Positions 48,768 through 57,826 of a DNA stretch of 64,000 nucleotides are shown one piece after another. The DNA is from Neomoorella stamsii (GTDB lineage: Bacteria > Bacillota > DSM-521 > Neomoorellales > Neomoorellaceae): positions 1 to 64,000 of the forward strand of contig NZ_PVXL01000007.1 in NCBI RefSeq assembly GCF_002995805.1, in the 5' to 3' direction. A program made the translations under genes and the position numbers. Every line of letters begins with the position of its first letter. Within the stretch, counting starts at the first letter, position 1. A model generated the notes under the pieces. That model was given only the letters and a program-made list of their open reading frames with translations. It ran no database searches and was not told where the DNA came from.

Positions 48768-49409
48768 ATGACTGTCAGAAAGCGCCTCCTCCTGGTTGAC
48801 GATCATACCCTCATCCGCAAGGGCCTACGCCTGCTCATGGCCGGCTGGGAAGGCTTTGAAGTAGTAGGCGAGGCCGCTGACGGCCATGAAGCCATCGAAC
48901 TGGCCCTGGAACTACGGCCGGATATTGTCCTGATGGATATCTATATGCCCCGCCTGAATGGCCTGGAGGCAACCCGCCGCCTTAAAGCTCTGCTGCCGGA
49001 AATCAAGGTGGTAATCCTGACGGTGGCTGACGACGACGAAGCCTTCCGGGCGGCCATGGAGGTCGGTGCCGAAGGTTACCTGTTAAAAACCGTCGAACCC
49101 CAACATCTCTACTACCTGCTCCAGGAGGTAGCCCGCGGGGAGGTACCCCTGGCCTCTGCCCTGACGAAAAAAATCCTGCCCCAGCTTAAAGCCCAGGAAA
49201 AAGGCGACCTTTTAAGCCCGCGGGAAAAAGAGGTTCTGGGTCTGGTTGCCCGGGGCTTAAGTAACCGGGAAATCGCCGGTCGACTCTTCATCAGCGAGAA
49301 TACCGTTAAAAACCACCTGCGCAGCATCCTGGAAAAACTGCAGACCAAAAACCGCCAGCAGGCTGTCCATTACGCCCTGCAGCACGGTCTGGTAAAGTTA
49401 AGGGAATAG
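48768..49409 (+). CDS. NarL/FixJ-family response regulator
   Basis: 213 residues from ATG 48768; the longer frame would start before the promoter. Receiver domain at about 4-120 with phospho-Asp in DIVLMDIYMPRLNG, acidic pocket LLVDDH, Thr in VILTVADDDE and Lys in YLLKTVEP. A LuxR-type HTH ends the protein (LSPREKEVLGLVARGLSNREIAGRL). There is no histidine kinase next to it, so the partner is encoded elsewhere. The hydrogenase operon starts 410 bp downstream in the same direction. Confidence 0.93.
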   Translation: MTVRKRLLLVDDHTLIRKGLRLLMAGWEGFEVVGEAADGHEAIELALELRPDIVLMDIYMPRLNGLEATRRLKALLPEIKVVILTVADDDEAFRAAMEVGAEGYLLKTVEPQHLYYLLQEVARGEVPLASALTKKILPQLKAQEKGDLLSPREKEVLGLVARGLSNREIAGRLFISENTVKNHLRSILEKLQTKNRQQAVHYALQHGLVKLRE

Positions 49410-49819
49410 GTCTGGAAGCCAGGGCATTCCATATACGGAATTACCTTTGCCTACCCCTTCACGACAAATTTAAAGGAATAGTCCGAAAGGACTATCATAA
49501 TTAGTCCTTCCGGGTCTGCCTGGGGATAAGAAAGAAGGTTTATGTTAAAAGTGAACTTCCTAGCAAGGCGAGGGTGAGATCTTTAACGGAGTAACAGGTA
49601 ACACTCTTTTTATCCCACCATGCAATGAGAGCAGGGGTAGAGGGTATTTTAAACCTGGAGAAAGGAGGTTATCGTGAGGTAAGTTCTAGATGATACTTTC
49701 ACACTTCTATCAAGGCCATAAAGTGACAAGAGAAAGTAATGATAAGGTTGGCGCTATTTTTTAAAAGTTATCTTTGTGATGGCACCTGCAAGTACATAGT
49801 CTTCAGGAGGTGGAGATTA
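49410..49819 (+). other. 410-bp region between the response regulator and the hydrogenase operon
   Basis: No protein gene is supported. It contains the TAGTCC/GGACTA palindromes (49479-49509) and, at 49661-49682, a perfect AAAGGAGG followed five bases later by GTG-AGG-TAA, a two-codon frame. No clear sigma-70 or sigma-54 promoter for the hydrogenase was found. Confidence 0.45.
49479..49509 (+). promoter_or_regulatory. Candidate operator of the NarL-type regulator (three half-sites)
   Basis: TAGTCC (49479-49484), GGACTA (49489-49494) and TAGTCC (49502-49507) alternate in orientation. The second pair extends to an 8-bp inverted repeat, AAGGACTA-N7-TAGTCCTT (49487-49509). Alternating inverted half-sites suit a dimeric LuxR-type HTH protein; a small hairpin with a GAAA loop is the alternative reading. 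Confidence 0.5.
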
Positions 49820-50872
49820 ATGTCCGTAGCCTATGCCCGCCAGGCAGAGTGGGGTATACCCCAGCTCTACCATTTACCTGCGGCAAAATTAAACCCCTTC
49901 CTCCAGGAGTTAAAGGAGTATTACACTGTCATCGGCCCAGTAGCCAAAGGAAAGGAATTTATTTTCGCGCCGGTATCTGACCCCAGCGAGCTGGCCCTTG
50001 ATTATCAAACCACCCTGCTGCCGCCCAAGAAAGTGCTGCACCTCCCCTTTGAAGTTCTTTTTTCCTTCCACGAAGACCAGCAAATCGTCGAAACCGCGCC
50101 GGAGCAGCGGCCCCAGGTCATCTTCGGCATTCATCCCTGTGATGTCCACGCCATCTTAATCCTGGATAAAGCCTATACTGCCGAATATCCCGATCCTTAC
50201 TATATTGCCAAACGCCGCAATACCCTCCTGGTGGCCCTCAACTGCGCGGAACCGGGGGAAAACTGCTTCTGCCAGTCCCTGGGCACAGGGCCGGATCTAA
50301 AGGAAGGCTATGACCTCTTGCTTACCGACCTGGGCCACGGTTATCTCATCGAGGTCGGCAGCCCCCGGGGTCGGGAATTAGTCCAGACCATAGACCTGGC
50401 TCCTGCTCCCCGGGTAGCCATGGTGGAGAAACAAAAGGTACTGGAAAATGCCCGGCGCAAGTTTCATAAGAAACTCAATACCCAGGGCTTGCATGAACTC
50501 CTGGAAGAAAACTTCCGCCACCCCATCTGGGAAGAACTCATGCACGATTGCCTGGCCTGCGGTTCCTGCACCATGGTCTGCCCCACCTGCTTCTGTTACA
50601 ACGTGGTAGATAAGATTGACCTCAATCTCAAGAGCGGCAAGCGCCAGCGGGAATGGGATTCTTGCATGCTGCTGGAATACGCCCAGGTGGCCCTGGGCCA
50701 TAACTTCCGCAAAGACCGGGATGCCCGGGTGAAACAGCGGATTTACCATAAACTGGTCTACTATGAGCCCCAGTTTGGTACCCTGGGCTGTGTCGGTTGT
50801 GGCCGCTGCATCAAGACCTGTGTCAAGAAAATCGACATCACCGATGTCATCAGCCGGCTGAGGGGGGAATAG
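49820..50872 (+). CDS. hydB: [NiFe] hydrogenase (sulfhydrogenase-type) beta subunit, 4Fe-4S protein
   Basis: About 350 residues from ATG 49820, with AGGAGG 9 bases upstream; the longer frame has no ribosome site. Two C-terminal cluster motifs carry [4Fe-4S] centres: CLACGSCTMVCPTCFC and CVGCGRCIKTC. The N-terminal 230 residues match the HydB/AsrA family with GIHPCDVHAI and CAEPGENCFC. It passes electrons between the small hydrogenase subunit and the flavin subunit HydG. It is the first gene of hydBGDA. Confidence 0.9.
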   Translation: MSVAYARQAEWGIPQLYHLPAAKLNPFLQELKEYYTVIGPVAKGKEFIFAPVSDPSELALDYQTTLLPPKKVLHLPFEVLFSFHEDQQIVETAPEQRPQVIFGIHPCDVHAILILDKAYTAEYPDPYYIAKRRNTLLVALNCAEPGENCFCQSLGTGPDLKEGYDLLLTDLGHGYLIEVGSPRGRELVQTIDLAPAPRVAMVEKQKVLENARRKFHKKLNTQGLHELLEENFRHPIWEELMHDCLACGSCTMVCPTCFCYNVVDKIDLNLKSGKRQREWDSCMLLEYAQVALGHNFRKDRDARVKQRIYHKLVYYEPQFGTLGCVGCGRCIKTCVKKIDITDVISRLRGE

Positions 50873-50874
50873 GG

Positions 50875-51723
50875 GTGTTAAATCCATTTAAGCCCGAACG
50901 CGCCGTCATCAAGGAGATTATAAAGGAAACGGCAGATACCACCACCTACACCTTCAGCTTCCTGGACAACGGGGGGCGCCAGGAATTTCGCTTCCGGCCG
51001 GGTCAGTTTAACATGCTCACCATCTTCGGCATCGGCGAGGCGCCCATTTCCATCAGTTCCAACCCGGCCGATCTGGAGACCTTCCAGCATACCGTCCGCC
51101 ATGTGGGTAACGTCACTAATGCCTTGAGTAAGATGCAACCCGGCGCTATGGTGGGTATCCGCGGGCCCTATGGCACGGGCTGGCCCCTGGATGTTTTACC
51201 CATCAAGAACCTGCTAATTGTTGCCGGCGGTATCGGCCTAGCCCCTTTACGGCCGGTTATCCAGGAAGTCATTAATCGCCGCCAGGAATTCGGCCAGGTG
51301 GAAGTCCTCTACGGTGCCCGCACCCCGGCAGAACTTCTTTATCCCGCCGAGTATGACACCTGGCGCCAGGCAGGGATATCCTTACGCCTGACAGTAGACG
51401 CCGTACCAAGCGGCAACACCTGGGAGGGACAGGTAGGAGTGGTCACCGACCTTTTCCGGTACATGTCATCCCGGCCGGAAGAAACCACCGTTTTTACCTG
51501 TGGCCCGGAGATCATGATGAGCTACGTTGTGAAAGGGTTGCTGGCCCGCGGCTTCCGGCCAGAGCAAATCTACGTTTCCCTGGAGCGGCGCATGAACTGT
51601 GGCGTCAAAAAGTGTGGCAAGTGCCAGATCGGGCCGAAGTTCGTCTGCCGCGACGGCCCCGTTTTTGCCTATGCCGAGCTTTTAACCTTACCGGAAGAAG
51701 TTTTAGGAGGTGCGGGCAGGTGA
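50875..51723 (+). CDS. hydG: Hydrogenase gamma subunit, FAD/NAD(P)-binding oxidoreductase
   Basis: About 282 residues from GTG 50875, two bases after the hydB stop. Ferredoxin-NADP reductase fold: FAD loop in PISISSNPAD, NAD(P) loop in VAGGIGLAPLRPVI, TCGPEIMM near the C-terminal side, and a terminal [2Fe-2S] motif CGVKKCGKCQIG plus FVC. It reduces NAD(P)+ with electrons from the hydrogenase or the reverse. The subunit set BGDA is that of group 3b hydrogenases, which usually prefer NADP. Confidence 0.9.
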   Translation: MLNPFKPERAVIKEIIKETADTTTYTFSFLDNGGRQEFRFRPGQFNMLTIFGIGEAPISISSNPADLETFQHTVRHVGNVTNALSKMQPGAMVGIRGPYGTGWPLDVLPIKNLLIVAGGIGLAPLRPVIQEVINRRQEFGQVEVLYGARTPAELLYPAEYDTWRQAGISLRLTVDAVPSGNTWEGQVGVVTDLFRYMSSRPEETTVFTCGPEIMMSYVVKGLLARGFRPEQIYVSLERRMNCGVKKCGKCQIGPKFVCRDGPVFAYAELLTLPEEVLGGAGR

Positions 51724-52481
51724 CCAAACCCCGTGTTGCTGTCTATAAAATGAGTTCCTGCGCCGGCTGCCAGCTGGAGATCCTCAACCTGGAACCTATC
51801 CTGCTGGATCTCCTGGGGGCAGTGGAACTGAGTTATTTCGTCATGGCCCGCCGGGAAAACGAGCCCGGTCCTTACGACATTGGCCTGGTGGAAGGCGCCA
51901 TCACCTGTGGGGAAGAGATTGAGCGGCTAAAAAAAGCCCGCCAGGAGTGTCACCTGCTGGTGGCCCTGGGTTCCTGCGCCTGTTACGGCGGCCTGCCTTC
52001 CATTAAAAACTGGCAGCCCCAGCGGGTGGTAGAAAGCCGCGTCTATGATAACCTGGCGGCCATCCATTCCACCACTGCCTACGGCATCGACTACTACGTA
52101 CCGGTCGATGCTTACCTCAAGGGCTGCCCAGTTAGCCGCGAGGAATTACTTGATTTTATTAAAAGTACCCTGCTGGGTGTGCGGCCCTATTTAAGGCCCC
52201 ACAGTGTCTGCGTGGAGTGCAAGCTGCACGAAAACGTTTGCCTTTTCGTAACCGATGGGGCGATCTGCCTGGGGCCGGTCACCACAGCCGGCTGTGGCGC
52301 CCTCTGCCCTTCCCGGGGTAAACCCTGCGACGGCTGCCGCGGCCCGGCTAACGACGCCAACACCGTCTCCCTGGCCCAGACCATGGTTTCTCACGGCTTG
52401 CACCACAGCGACATTATGCGTTACTTCCGCAAGTTCGCCGGCATGACGCCGGAATTCAGCAAAGGGGCGGAGGCTGTATGA
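51720..52481 (+). CDS. hydD: [NiFe] hydrogenase delta (small) subunit
   Basis: About 253 residues from GTG 51720, which overlaps the hydG stop as GTGA and has AGGAGG 9 bases upstream. Proximal cluster ligands are in SSCAGCQLEILN and GSCACYGGLPS; further cysteines lie in CVECKLHENVC and CGALCPSRGKPCDGC. There is no Tat signal, so the enzyme is cytoplasmic. It links the NiFe centre of HydA to HydB. Confidence 0.92.
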   Translation: MTKPRVAVYKMSSCAGCQLEILNLEPILLDLLGAVELSYFVMARRENEPGPYDIGLVEGAITCGEEIERLKKARQECHLLVALGSCACYGGLPSIKNWQPQRVVESRVYDNLAAIHSTTAYGIDYYVPVDAYLKGCPVSREELLDFIKSTLLGVRPYLRPHSVCVECKLHENVCLFVTDGAICLGPVTTAGCGALCPSRGKPCDGCRGPANDANTVSLAQTMVSHGLHHSDIMRYFRKFAGMTPEFSKGAEAV

Positions 52482-53761
52482 CGGAACAGGCCATCCAGGT
52501 CGACTACATCGCCCGGGTTGAGGGCGAAGGAGCTTTAAAGATTAAGGTCAAGGACGGCAATATCAGCGAACTTCAGTTGCGGATCTTCGAACCGCCGCGC
52601 TTTTTCCAGGGCTTCCTGGTAGGGCGGCGCTACGACGAAGTGCCGGGCATCGTCTCGCGCATCTGCGGCATTTGCCCCGCTTCCCACCAGCTAACGGCCA
52701 TCCAGGCCCTGGAAGACGCCCTGGGTGTCGAGGTCAGCCAGCAAACGAAGGATTTACGCCTGCTGCTGGCCTTAAGCCAGTGGATCCAGAGCCATACCCT
52801 GCACATCTATTTCCTAGCCTTGCCCGATTTTTTAGGCTACGAGAGCGCCATTGCTCTAGCCAGAGACCACCTGCCGGCAGTGCAAAGGGCTCTGGAGCTT
52901 AAGCGCCTGGGCAACGATCTCACCATGCTGGTCGGTGGCCGGGAGGTGCATCCCGTGACGCCGGTCGTAGGCGGCTTTACCTCCGTTCCCAGCCGGCAGG
53001 AACTGCAGGCTATCGGTGAGCGCCTGGCAGTTGCCCGGGCCGATGCCCTGGCCACCATTGACCTGGTAGCTTCCCTGTCCATACCCGTCCTGGAGCGGGA
53101 TTGCGAACACGTTGCTTTAACCGACACTGACAGTTATGCCGTCAACAGCGGCCGGCTGGTTTCCACTAAAGGCCTCAACATCCCAGCCTGGCAGTACCGC
53201 AGCCATATTAAGGAGCGCCACCTGGAGCATTCCAACGCCCTTCACTCTTACATTGAAGGCCGGGGCAGTTTCCTGGTGGGGCCCCTGGCCCGGGTCAACC
53301 TCAACCTGGAAAAACTCACCCCCGCCGCCCGCAAGTTAGCCAAAGAGACCGGGGTTTTTCCCACTGGCAATCCCTTTTACAGCGCCCTGGCCCGGTCCAT
53401 CGAACTCCTGCACAGTATCGATGCCTGCTTGGCACTAATCGACCGTCTTGACCCTAGACCGGAAGAAGTTCCCTATACCGTTCAAGCCGGGCAGGGCTTT
53501 GCCATCACCGAAGCACCGCGGGGGGTCCTCTACCACAGCTACCGCCTCAATAACCAGGGCCTGATTGAAGAGGCAGATATTGTCACCCCGACGGCCCACA
53601 ACGTGGCCAGCATGGAAGAAGACCTACGGGCCTTTGTGCCCGGTGTCCTGGACCTGCCCCTCGAAGAAGCTACCCTGAAGTGTGAAATGGTCATTCGTAA
53701 TTACGACCCCTGTATCTCCTGCTCAGTCCATGCCTTGCGCCTGGAGATCGAGAGGGAATAA
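52478..53761 (+). CDS. hydA: [NiFe] hydrogenase alpha (large, catalytic) subunit
   Basis: 427 residues. NiFe ligands are complete: RICGICPASHQLTA near the N-terminus and DPCISCSVH at the C-terminus. The tail removed by the maturation protease after that His is short, nine residues (ALRLEIERE). Subunit composition and motifs place it in group 3b. The enzyme would consume or evolve H2 coupled to NAD(P)(H). The gene overlaps hydD by 4 bp and is followed at once by its protease gene. Confidence 0.94.
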   Translation: MTEQAIQVDYIARVEGEGALKIKVKDGNISELQLRIFEPPRFFQGFLVGRRYDEVPGIVSRICGICPASHQLTAIQALEDALGVEVSQQTKDLRLLLALSQWIQSHTLHIYFLALPDFLGYESAIALARDHLPAVQRALELKRLGNDLTMLVGGREVHPVTPVVGGFTSVPSRQELQAIGERLAVARADALATIDLVASLSIPVLERDCEHVALTDTDSYAVNSGRLVSTKGLNIPAWQYRSHIKERHLEHSNALHSYIEGRGSFLVGPLARVNLNLEKLTPAARKLAKETGVFPTGNPFYSALARSIELLHSIDACLALIDRLDPRPEEVPYTVQAGQGFAITEAPRGVLYHSYRLNNQGLIEEADIVTPTAHNVASMEEDLRAFVPGVLDLPLEEATLKCEMVIRNYDPCISCSVHALRLEIERE

Positions 53762-53764
53762 GCC

Positions 53765-54235
53765 ATGGCCAAAGTGGTTATCGGCTGCGGGAACCCCCTG
53801 GCCGGCGATGACGGCGTGGGCCTCAAAGTAATTGAAGAACTGGAACGCCGGGGACTGCCGCCGGGTGTCAAAACCATCCCGGCCGGTCTCCCCGGCCTGG
53901 CCCTGCTGGGCTACTTGCGTGGGGCCGAGCAGGCCGTCATTGTCGACGCCGTCCATGCTGGCCAGGAACCTGGTACCGTAATCTGCTGCCAGGAAAAGGA
54001 CCTGGCTCGGCTTTCCTGGCGGAGCCTCTCTTTACACAGTTTAGGTATTGGTGAAGCCCTGGCCCTGGGACGGCTGGTGGACCCGGCCAACTTCCCGCCG
54101 CGGTTAATCCTGGTGGGCATCCAGGCCGGTTCACTGACACCGGGACAAACTAATTTAAGTCCCCCGGTAGCTGCCGCCCTGCCCCTGGCCGTGGCAACCG
54201 TCTACCAGCTTTTAGGCGGTGGTAATGGTGCATGA
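53765..54235 (+). CDS. Hydrogenase maturation protease (HyaD/HycI type)
   Basis: 156 residues. Nickel-sensing acidic and His residues are in GNPLAGDDGVGL, AVIVDAVHAG and LSLHSLGIGEAL, the three signature positions. It clips the C-terminal tail of HydA after nickel insertion. The gene lies 3 bp after hydA and overlaps hypA slightly. Confidence 0.92.
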   Translation: MAKVVIGCGNPLAGDDGVGLKVIEELERRGLPPGVKTIPAGLPGLALLGYLRGAEQAVIVDAVHAGQEPGTVICCQEKDLARLSWRSLSLHSLGIGEALALGRLVDPANFPPRLILVGIQAGSLTPGQTNLSPPVAAALPLAVATVYQLLGGGNGA

Positions 54236-54569
54236 ACTGGCCCTGGCCATGGAAGCAGTGCGCCTGGTAGCCCGGGATGCTGCCCGGCGGGGTTGCCAGC
54301 AGGTTACAAGGGTAAAGCTCCTGTGTGGGGAATTGACGGCAGTCATGCCGGAGGCCATGCGCCTGGCCTTTACCTGTGCCAGCCGGGGCACGTTGCTGGA
54401 AGGGGCGCAGCTGGATATTACCACCTCTCCGGCCTGGGCGCAGTGCTCATGTTGTGGTGAGGAATTCCGGCCGGAAGAATGGCTCCTCCTCTGCCCCCGC
54501 TGCCATACCCCCGGCGCCCGGCTCTTATCCGGCCGGGAAATGGAAGTGGTATCCTACGAAGGGAAGTGA
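54228..54569 (+). CDS. hypA: Hydrogenase nickel incorporation protein HypA
   Basis: 113 residues if started at GTG 54228. That start gives Met-His-Glu at the N-terminus, whose His2 is the nickel ligand essential in HypA, and GGCGGTGG lies upstream; starts one or three codons earlier would bury the His. The zinc site is formed by CSCCGEEF and CPRCHTPG. It delivers nickel to HydA with HypB. Confidence 0.92.
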   Translation: MHELALAMEAVRLVARDAARRGCQQVTRVKLLCGELTAVMPEAMRLAFTCASRGTLLEGAQLDITTSPAWAQCSCCGEEFRPEEWLLLCPRCHTPGARLLSGREMEVVSYEGK

Positions 54570-54573
54570 AAAT

Positions 54574-55266
54574 ATGGCTGACTTCAAGGTTATCCTGGCC
54601 CAGGACCTGCGGCAGGCCAACCGTGACCAGGCTGCGGCCAACCGGGCCCGGTTTAAAACCAGTGACGTAATGGTAGTTAACCTGATCAGCAGTCCCGGGG
54701 CCGGCAAGACCAGCATCCTGGAAGCTACCCTGGCCCGCCTGGCCGGGGAGATGAAGATAGGAGTCATCGAAGGTGATATCGCCACCAGCCGCGACGCCGC
54801 CCGTATCGCCGGCTGGAAAGTACCGGTAGTGCAAATCAACACCGCTGGTGCCTGCCACCTGGATGCCGCCCTCATTGCCGCCGCCCTGCCGGAGCTACCC
54901 CTGGAAGAGCTGGATTTGCTCTTCATCGAAAACGTCGGCAACCTGGTCTGCCCGGCCGAGTTTGACCTGGGCGAAGACGTCAAGGTTGGCATCTTAAGCG
55001 TTGCTGAAGGCAGCGACAAGCCTTTAAAGTACCCCCTGGTCTTCCAGGAAGCACAGGTCCTGCTCTTAAATAAAATTGATCTCCTGCCCTATACCGACTT
55101 CGACCTGGCCGCCTTCCGCCAGGACCTCAAAGCTTTAAACCCCAATCTTCTGGTAATAACCCTCTCGGCGCGTACGGGAGAAGGTCTTGAGGAATGGTTT
55201 TTATGGCTCAAACAGCTGGTAGCCTCGAAAAAAAAGCAAACCTCCCCCTGCGGCGCTACCGCCTGA
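54574..55266 (+). CDS. hypB: Hydrogenase nickel incorporation GTPase HypB
   Basis: 230 residues from ATG 54574. G1 loop SSPGAGKTS, switch GDIATSRDAARI, ENVGNLVCPAEF with the metal-binding Cys, and NKIDLLPY as G4. The N-terminus has no His-rich nickel store. GTP hydrolysis drives nickel transfer from HypA. It overlaps hypF by about 60 bp. Confidence 0.93.
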   Translation: MADFKVILAQDLRQANRDQAAANRARFKTSDVMVVNLISSPGAGKTSILEATLARLAGEMKIGVIEGDIATSRDAARIAGWKVPVVQINTAGACHLDAALIAAALPELPLEELDLLFIENVGNLVCPAEFDLGEDVKVGILSVAEGSDKPLKYPLVFQEAQVLLLNKIDLLPYTDFDLAAFRQDLKALNPNLLVITLSARTGEGLEEWFLWLKQLVASKKKQTSPCGATA

Positions 55267-57536
55267 CCCTCCAGGGTATCGTCCAGGGCGTCGGCTTCCG
55301 CCCCTTTGTTTACCGCCTGGCCCGGACCTGGGGCATCCGGGGAGAGGTCTATAATGCCAGCAGCGGGGTGTGCATTGACGCCGAAGGTGAAGCAGAACAG
55401 CTGGAAAGCTTTATCCAGGAGATCCTGACCCGGCCGCCTCGCCTGGCCAGGATCTCCGCCTGGCAACAGGAGGAATTGCCCCCTAAAGGCTGGCGGGATT
55501 TTACCATTAAAACCAGTATGGCCGGGTTAGAACAAAAGGTTGTGGCCTCGCCTGATGTAGCCCTGTGCCCTGATTGCCGGCGGGAAATCCTGGACCAGGC
55601 TGACCGTCACTATCGTTATCCCTTTACCAACTGTACCTGCTGCGGCCCCCGTTTTACCATAATTTACTCCCTCCCTTATGACCGCGCTCGGACGGCGATG
55701 GCCCCTTTTACACTCTGTCCTGATTGTGCGGCTGAGTATGTCAACCCCGGCGACCGGCGTTTCCATGCCCAGCCCGTAGCCTGCCCGGCCTGCGGGCCCC
55801 GGGTGACCTTGCTGGATAATAAAGGGCAACCGGTAGCCGGAGACTGGCTGGAACAGGCAGCATCCTTCCTCCGCCAGGGTTGCATCCTGGCCATCAAAGG
55901 CCTGGGAGGGTTCCACCTGGCCGTTGATGCCACCAATCATGAAGCCGTAACCAATTTACGCCATCGCAAAGGGCGCCTCACCAAGCCTTTCGCAGTCATG
56001 GCCCGGGACCTGGCCATGGTCCAAAAATACTGCTATGTCAGCCAGGATGAAGCCGGCCTCCTGGCGGCGCCGGCAGCCCCCATCGTCGTCTTACGCCGGC
56101 GTCCTGCTACCGATCTCGCCCCGGAGGTAGCGCCGGGACTGAGTAGCCTGGGAGTCATGCTACCCTATACCCCCCTGCACCTGCTCCTCCTCCAGGCTGG
56201 CCCGCCCCTGCTCGTCATGACCAGCGCCAATATCAGTGACCTGCCCTTGATCAAAGAGGAGACAAAGGCTCTGCAAGAGCTGGCCGGTGTGGCTGATTAT
56301 TTCTTAAGCCACAACAGGGAGATAGTCAACCGCTGCGACGACTCCGTGGTGGCCTGGCGGCTGGGGGAGACCCATTTTTACCGGCGTTCCCGCGGCTTTG
56401 TCCCGGCAGCCTTACAGCTCGACCTGCCGGATGGCCCGGATGTCCTGGCTGCAGGTAGCGATCTGAAAAATACCTTCTGCCTGCTTAAAGGCAGGGAAGC
56501 CTTCTTAAGCCAACATATCGGCGACCTGGCCACAGTAGAAACCCAGGTAGCCTGGCGGGAAGCCTTAGAACGCTTACAGGTTTTATGCGGTTGCCGCCCG
56601 GAAATTATTGCCTGCGACCTCCATCCTGCCTATTTCTCCACCCGCCTGGCCCGCGAACTGGGTTCTAACGTGGTCGGCGTCCAGCACCACCATGCCCACC
56701 TGGCCAGTTGCCTGGCTGAAAATGGTATTACCGAGCCGGCTTTAGGGTTAATCTGTGACGGCACCGGTTACGGCCTGGATGGCGCCATCTGGGGCGGGGA
56801 AATTTTGCTGGGCTCCTATAACGGTTTCCAGCGCCTCTATCACCTGCGCTACGTCCCCCTGCCCGGCGGCGACCAGGGAGCGCGCCATCCCTGGTATATG
56901 GCCGTGAGCTACCTATACTACTACCTGGGTCCCGGCCCGGGGACAGCCGCGGCCCGGGAACTCTTTGGCCGGCAGGGACCGGCCCTGGAGATAGTCCTGC
57001 AGATGCTCAGCCGTAATTTCCAGCTCGTTCCCACTTCCAGCGTGGGCCGGCTGTTCGATGCCGTCGCCGCCTTATGTGGCATCTGCCTGGAAAATACCTA
57101 CGACAGCCAGGCCGCCTGTGCGCTGGAGGAAGCCGCCCTGGCTGCCGGAGACGAACAGGCCAGCTGGCCGCCCTATCCCTTTGCCCTGACTGGCGCAGAA
57201 ATGGACCCGGGAGCAATGATTAAAGCCATCTGGCAGGACTTGCAGCAGGGTGTAGCGGTGCCTGTTATTGCTGCCCGCTTTCACTGCACCCTGGTAGAAA
57301 TGCTTCTCCAGGCCCTCCAGCTGGCCGCCAGCTTTACCGGCCTGCGGGGGGTGGCCTTGAGCGGCGGGGTATGGCATAACAGCCTCTTGCTGGAAGGAGT
57401 AAGCCGGGAGCTGGCCAAAAGGGGATTTACCGTCTATCGCCACCGGTCCGTGCCGCCCAATGACGGCGGCCTGGCCCTCGGCCAGGCGGTAATTGCCAGG
57501 ACCACCTGGAAGGAGGAGACGGCACCATGTGTCTAG
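55203..57536 (+). CDS. hypF: Carbamoyltransferase HypF
   Basis: About 777 residues; ATG 55203 has GAGG 10 bases upstream. Domains in order: acylphosphatase (QGVGFRPFVYRLA, about 20-100), two zinc fingers (CPDCRREI ... CTCCGPRF and CPDCAAEY ... CPACGP, about 115-205), YrdC-like (about 210-395) and Kae1-like carbamoyltransferase (about 420-777, QHHHAHLASC and CDGTGYGLDGAIWGGE). It makes thiocarboxamide-ready carbamoyl-AMP for the CN ligands of the NiFe site, with HypE. Confidence 0.95.
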   Translation: MAQTAGSLEKKANLPLRRYRLTLQGIVQGVGFRPFVYRLARTWGIRGEVYNASSGVCIDAEGEAEQLESFIQEILTRPPRLARISAWQQEELPPKGWRDFTIKTSMAGLEQKVVASPDVALCPDCRREILDQADRHYRYPFTNCTCCGPRFTIIYSLPYDRARTAMAPFTLCPDCAAEYVNPGDRRFHAQPVACPACGPRVTLLDNKGQPVAGDWLEQAASFLRQGCILAIKGLGGFHLAVDATNHEAVTNLRHRKGRLTKPFAVMARDLAMVQKYCYVSQDEAGLLAAPAAPIVVLRRRPATDLAPEVAPGLSSLGVMLPYTPLHLLLLQAGPPLLVMTSANISDLPLIKEETKALQELAGVADYFLSHNREIVNRCDDSVVAWRLGETHFYRRSRGFVPAALQLDLPDGPDVLAAGSDLKNTFCLLKGREAFLSQHIGDLATVETQVAWREALERLQVLCGCRPEIIACDLHPAYFSTRLARELGSNVVGVQHHHAHLASCLAENGITEPALGLICDGTGYGLDGAIWGGEILLGSYNGFQRLYHLRYVPLPGGDQGARHPWYMAVSYLYYYLGPGPGTAAARELFGRQGPALEIVLQMLSRNFQLVPTSSVGRLFDAVAALCGICLENTYDSQAACALEEAALAAGDEQASWPPYPFALTGAEMDPGAMIKAIWQDLQQGVAVPVIAARFHCTLVEMLLQALQLAASFTGLRGVALSGGVWHNSLLLEGVSRELAKRGFTVYRHRSVPPNDGGLALGQAVIARTTWKEETAPCV

Positions 57537-57793
57537 GAGTACCGGCCCGCATCATAGCCATTGATACTGACGGCGTGCAGGCCACAGTGGAAACCCGGGG
57601 CGTCCAGGCCAGGGTCAGCTTGGCCCTGGTAGAGGGCTGCCGGCCCGGCAGCTATGTCCTGGTCCACGCTGGCCATGCCATCAGTATAATTGATACGGAA
57701 GAAGCTAAGGCCCGCTTGAGCCTATGGCAGGAGCTAATCACATTTAGGGAGGAGGCATCCTTGGATGCTAATACCTCCTCTAGCGAACTATAA
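57527..57793 (+). CDS. hypC: Hydrogenase assembly chaperone HypC
   Basis: 88 residues with the invariant MCLGVPARI start; Cys2 binds the Fe(CN)2CO unit with HypD. It forms a small OB-like barrel with a free C-terminal helix. It overlaps hypF by 10 bp. Confidence 0.94.
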   Translation: MCLGVPARIIAIDTDGVQATVETRGVQARVSLALVEGCRPGSYVLVHAGHAISIIDTEEAKARLSLWQELITFREEASLDANTSSSEL

Positions 57794-57826
57794 AAATGGT
57801 GGGTGTATAGGGGGAACAGTCTAAGG

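Noticed and set aside
49479-49494. TAGTCC-GAAA-GGACTA as a terminator of the response regulator
   Set aside because: Only six base pairs, no T-run after it, and a third half-site in register argues for protein binding.
54525-55019. 164-codon minus-strand frame inside hypB
   Set aside because: Antisense shadow; low-complexity Ser/Arg/Ala composition typical of GC-rich complements.
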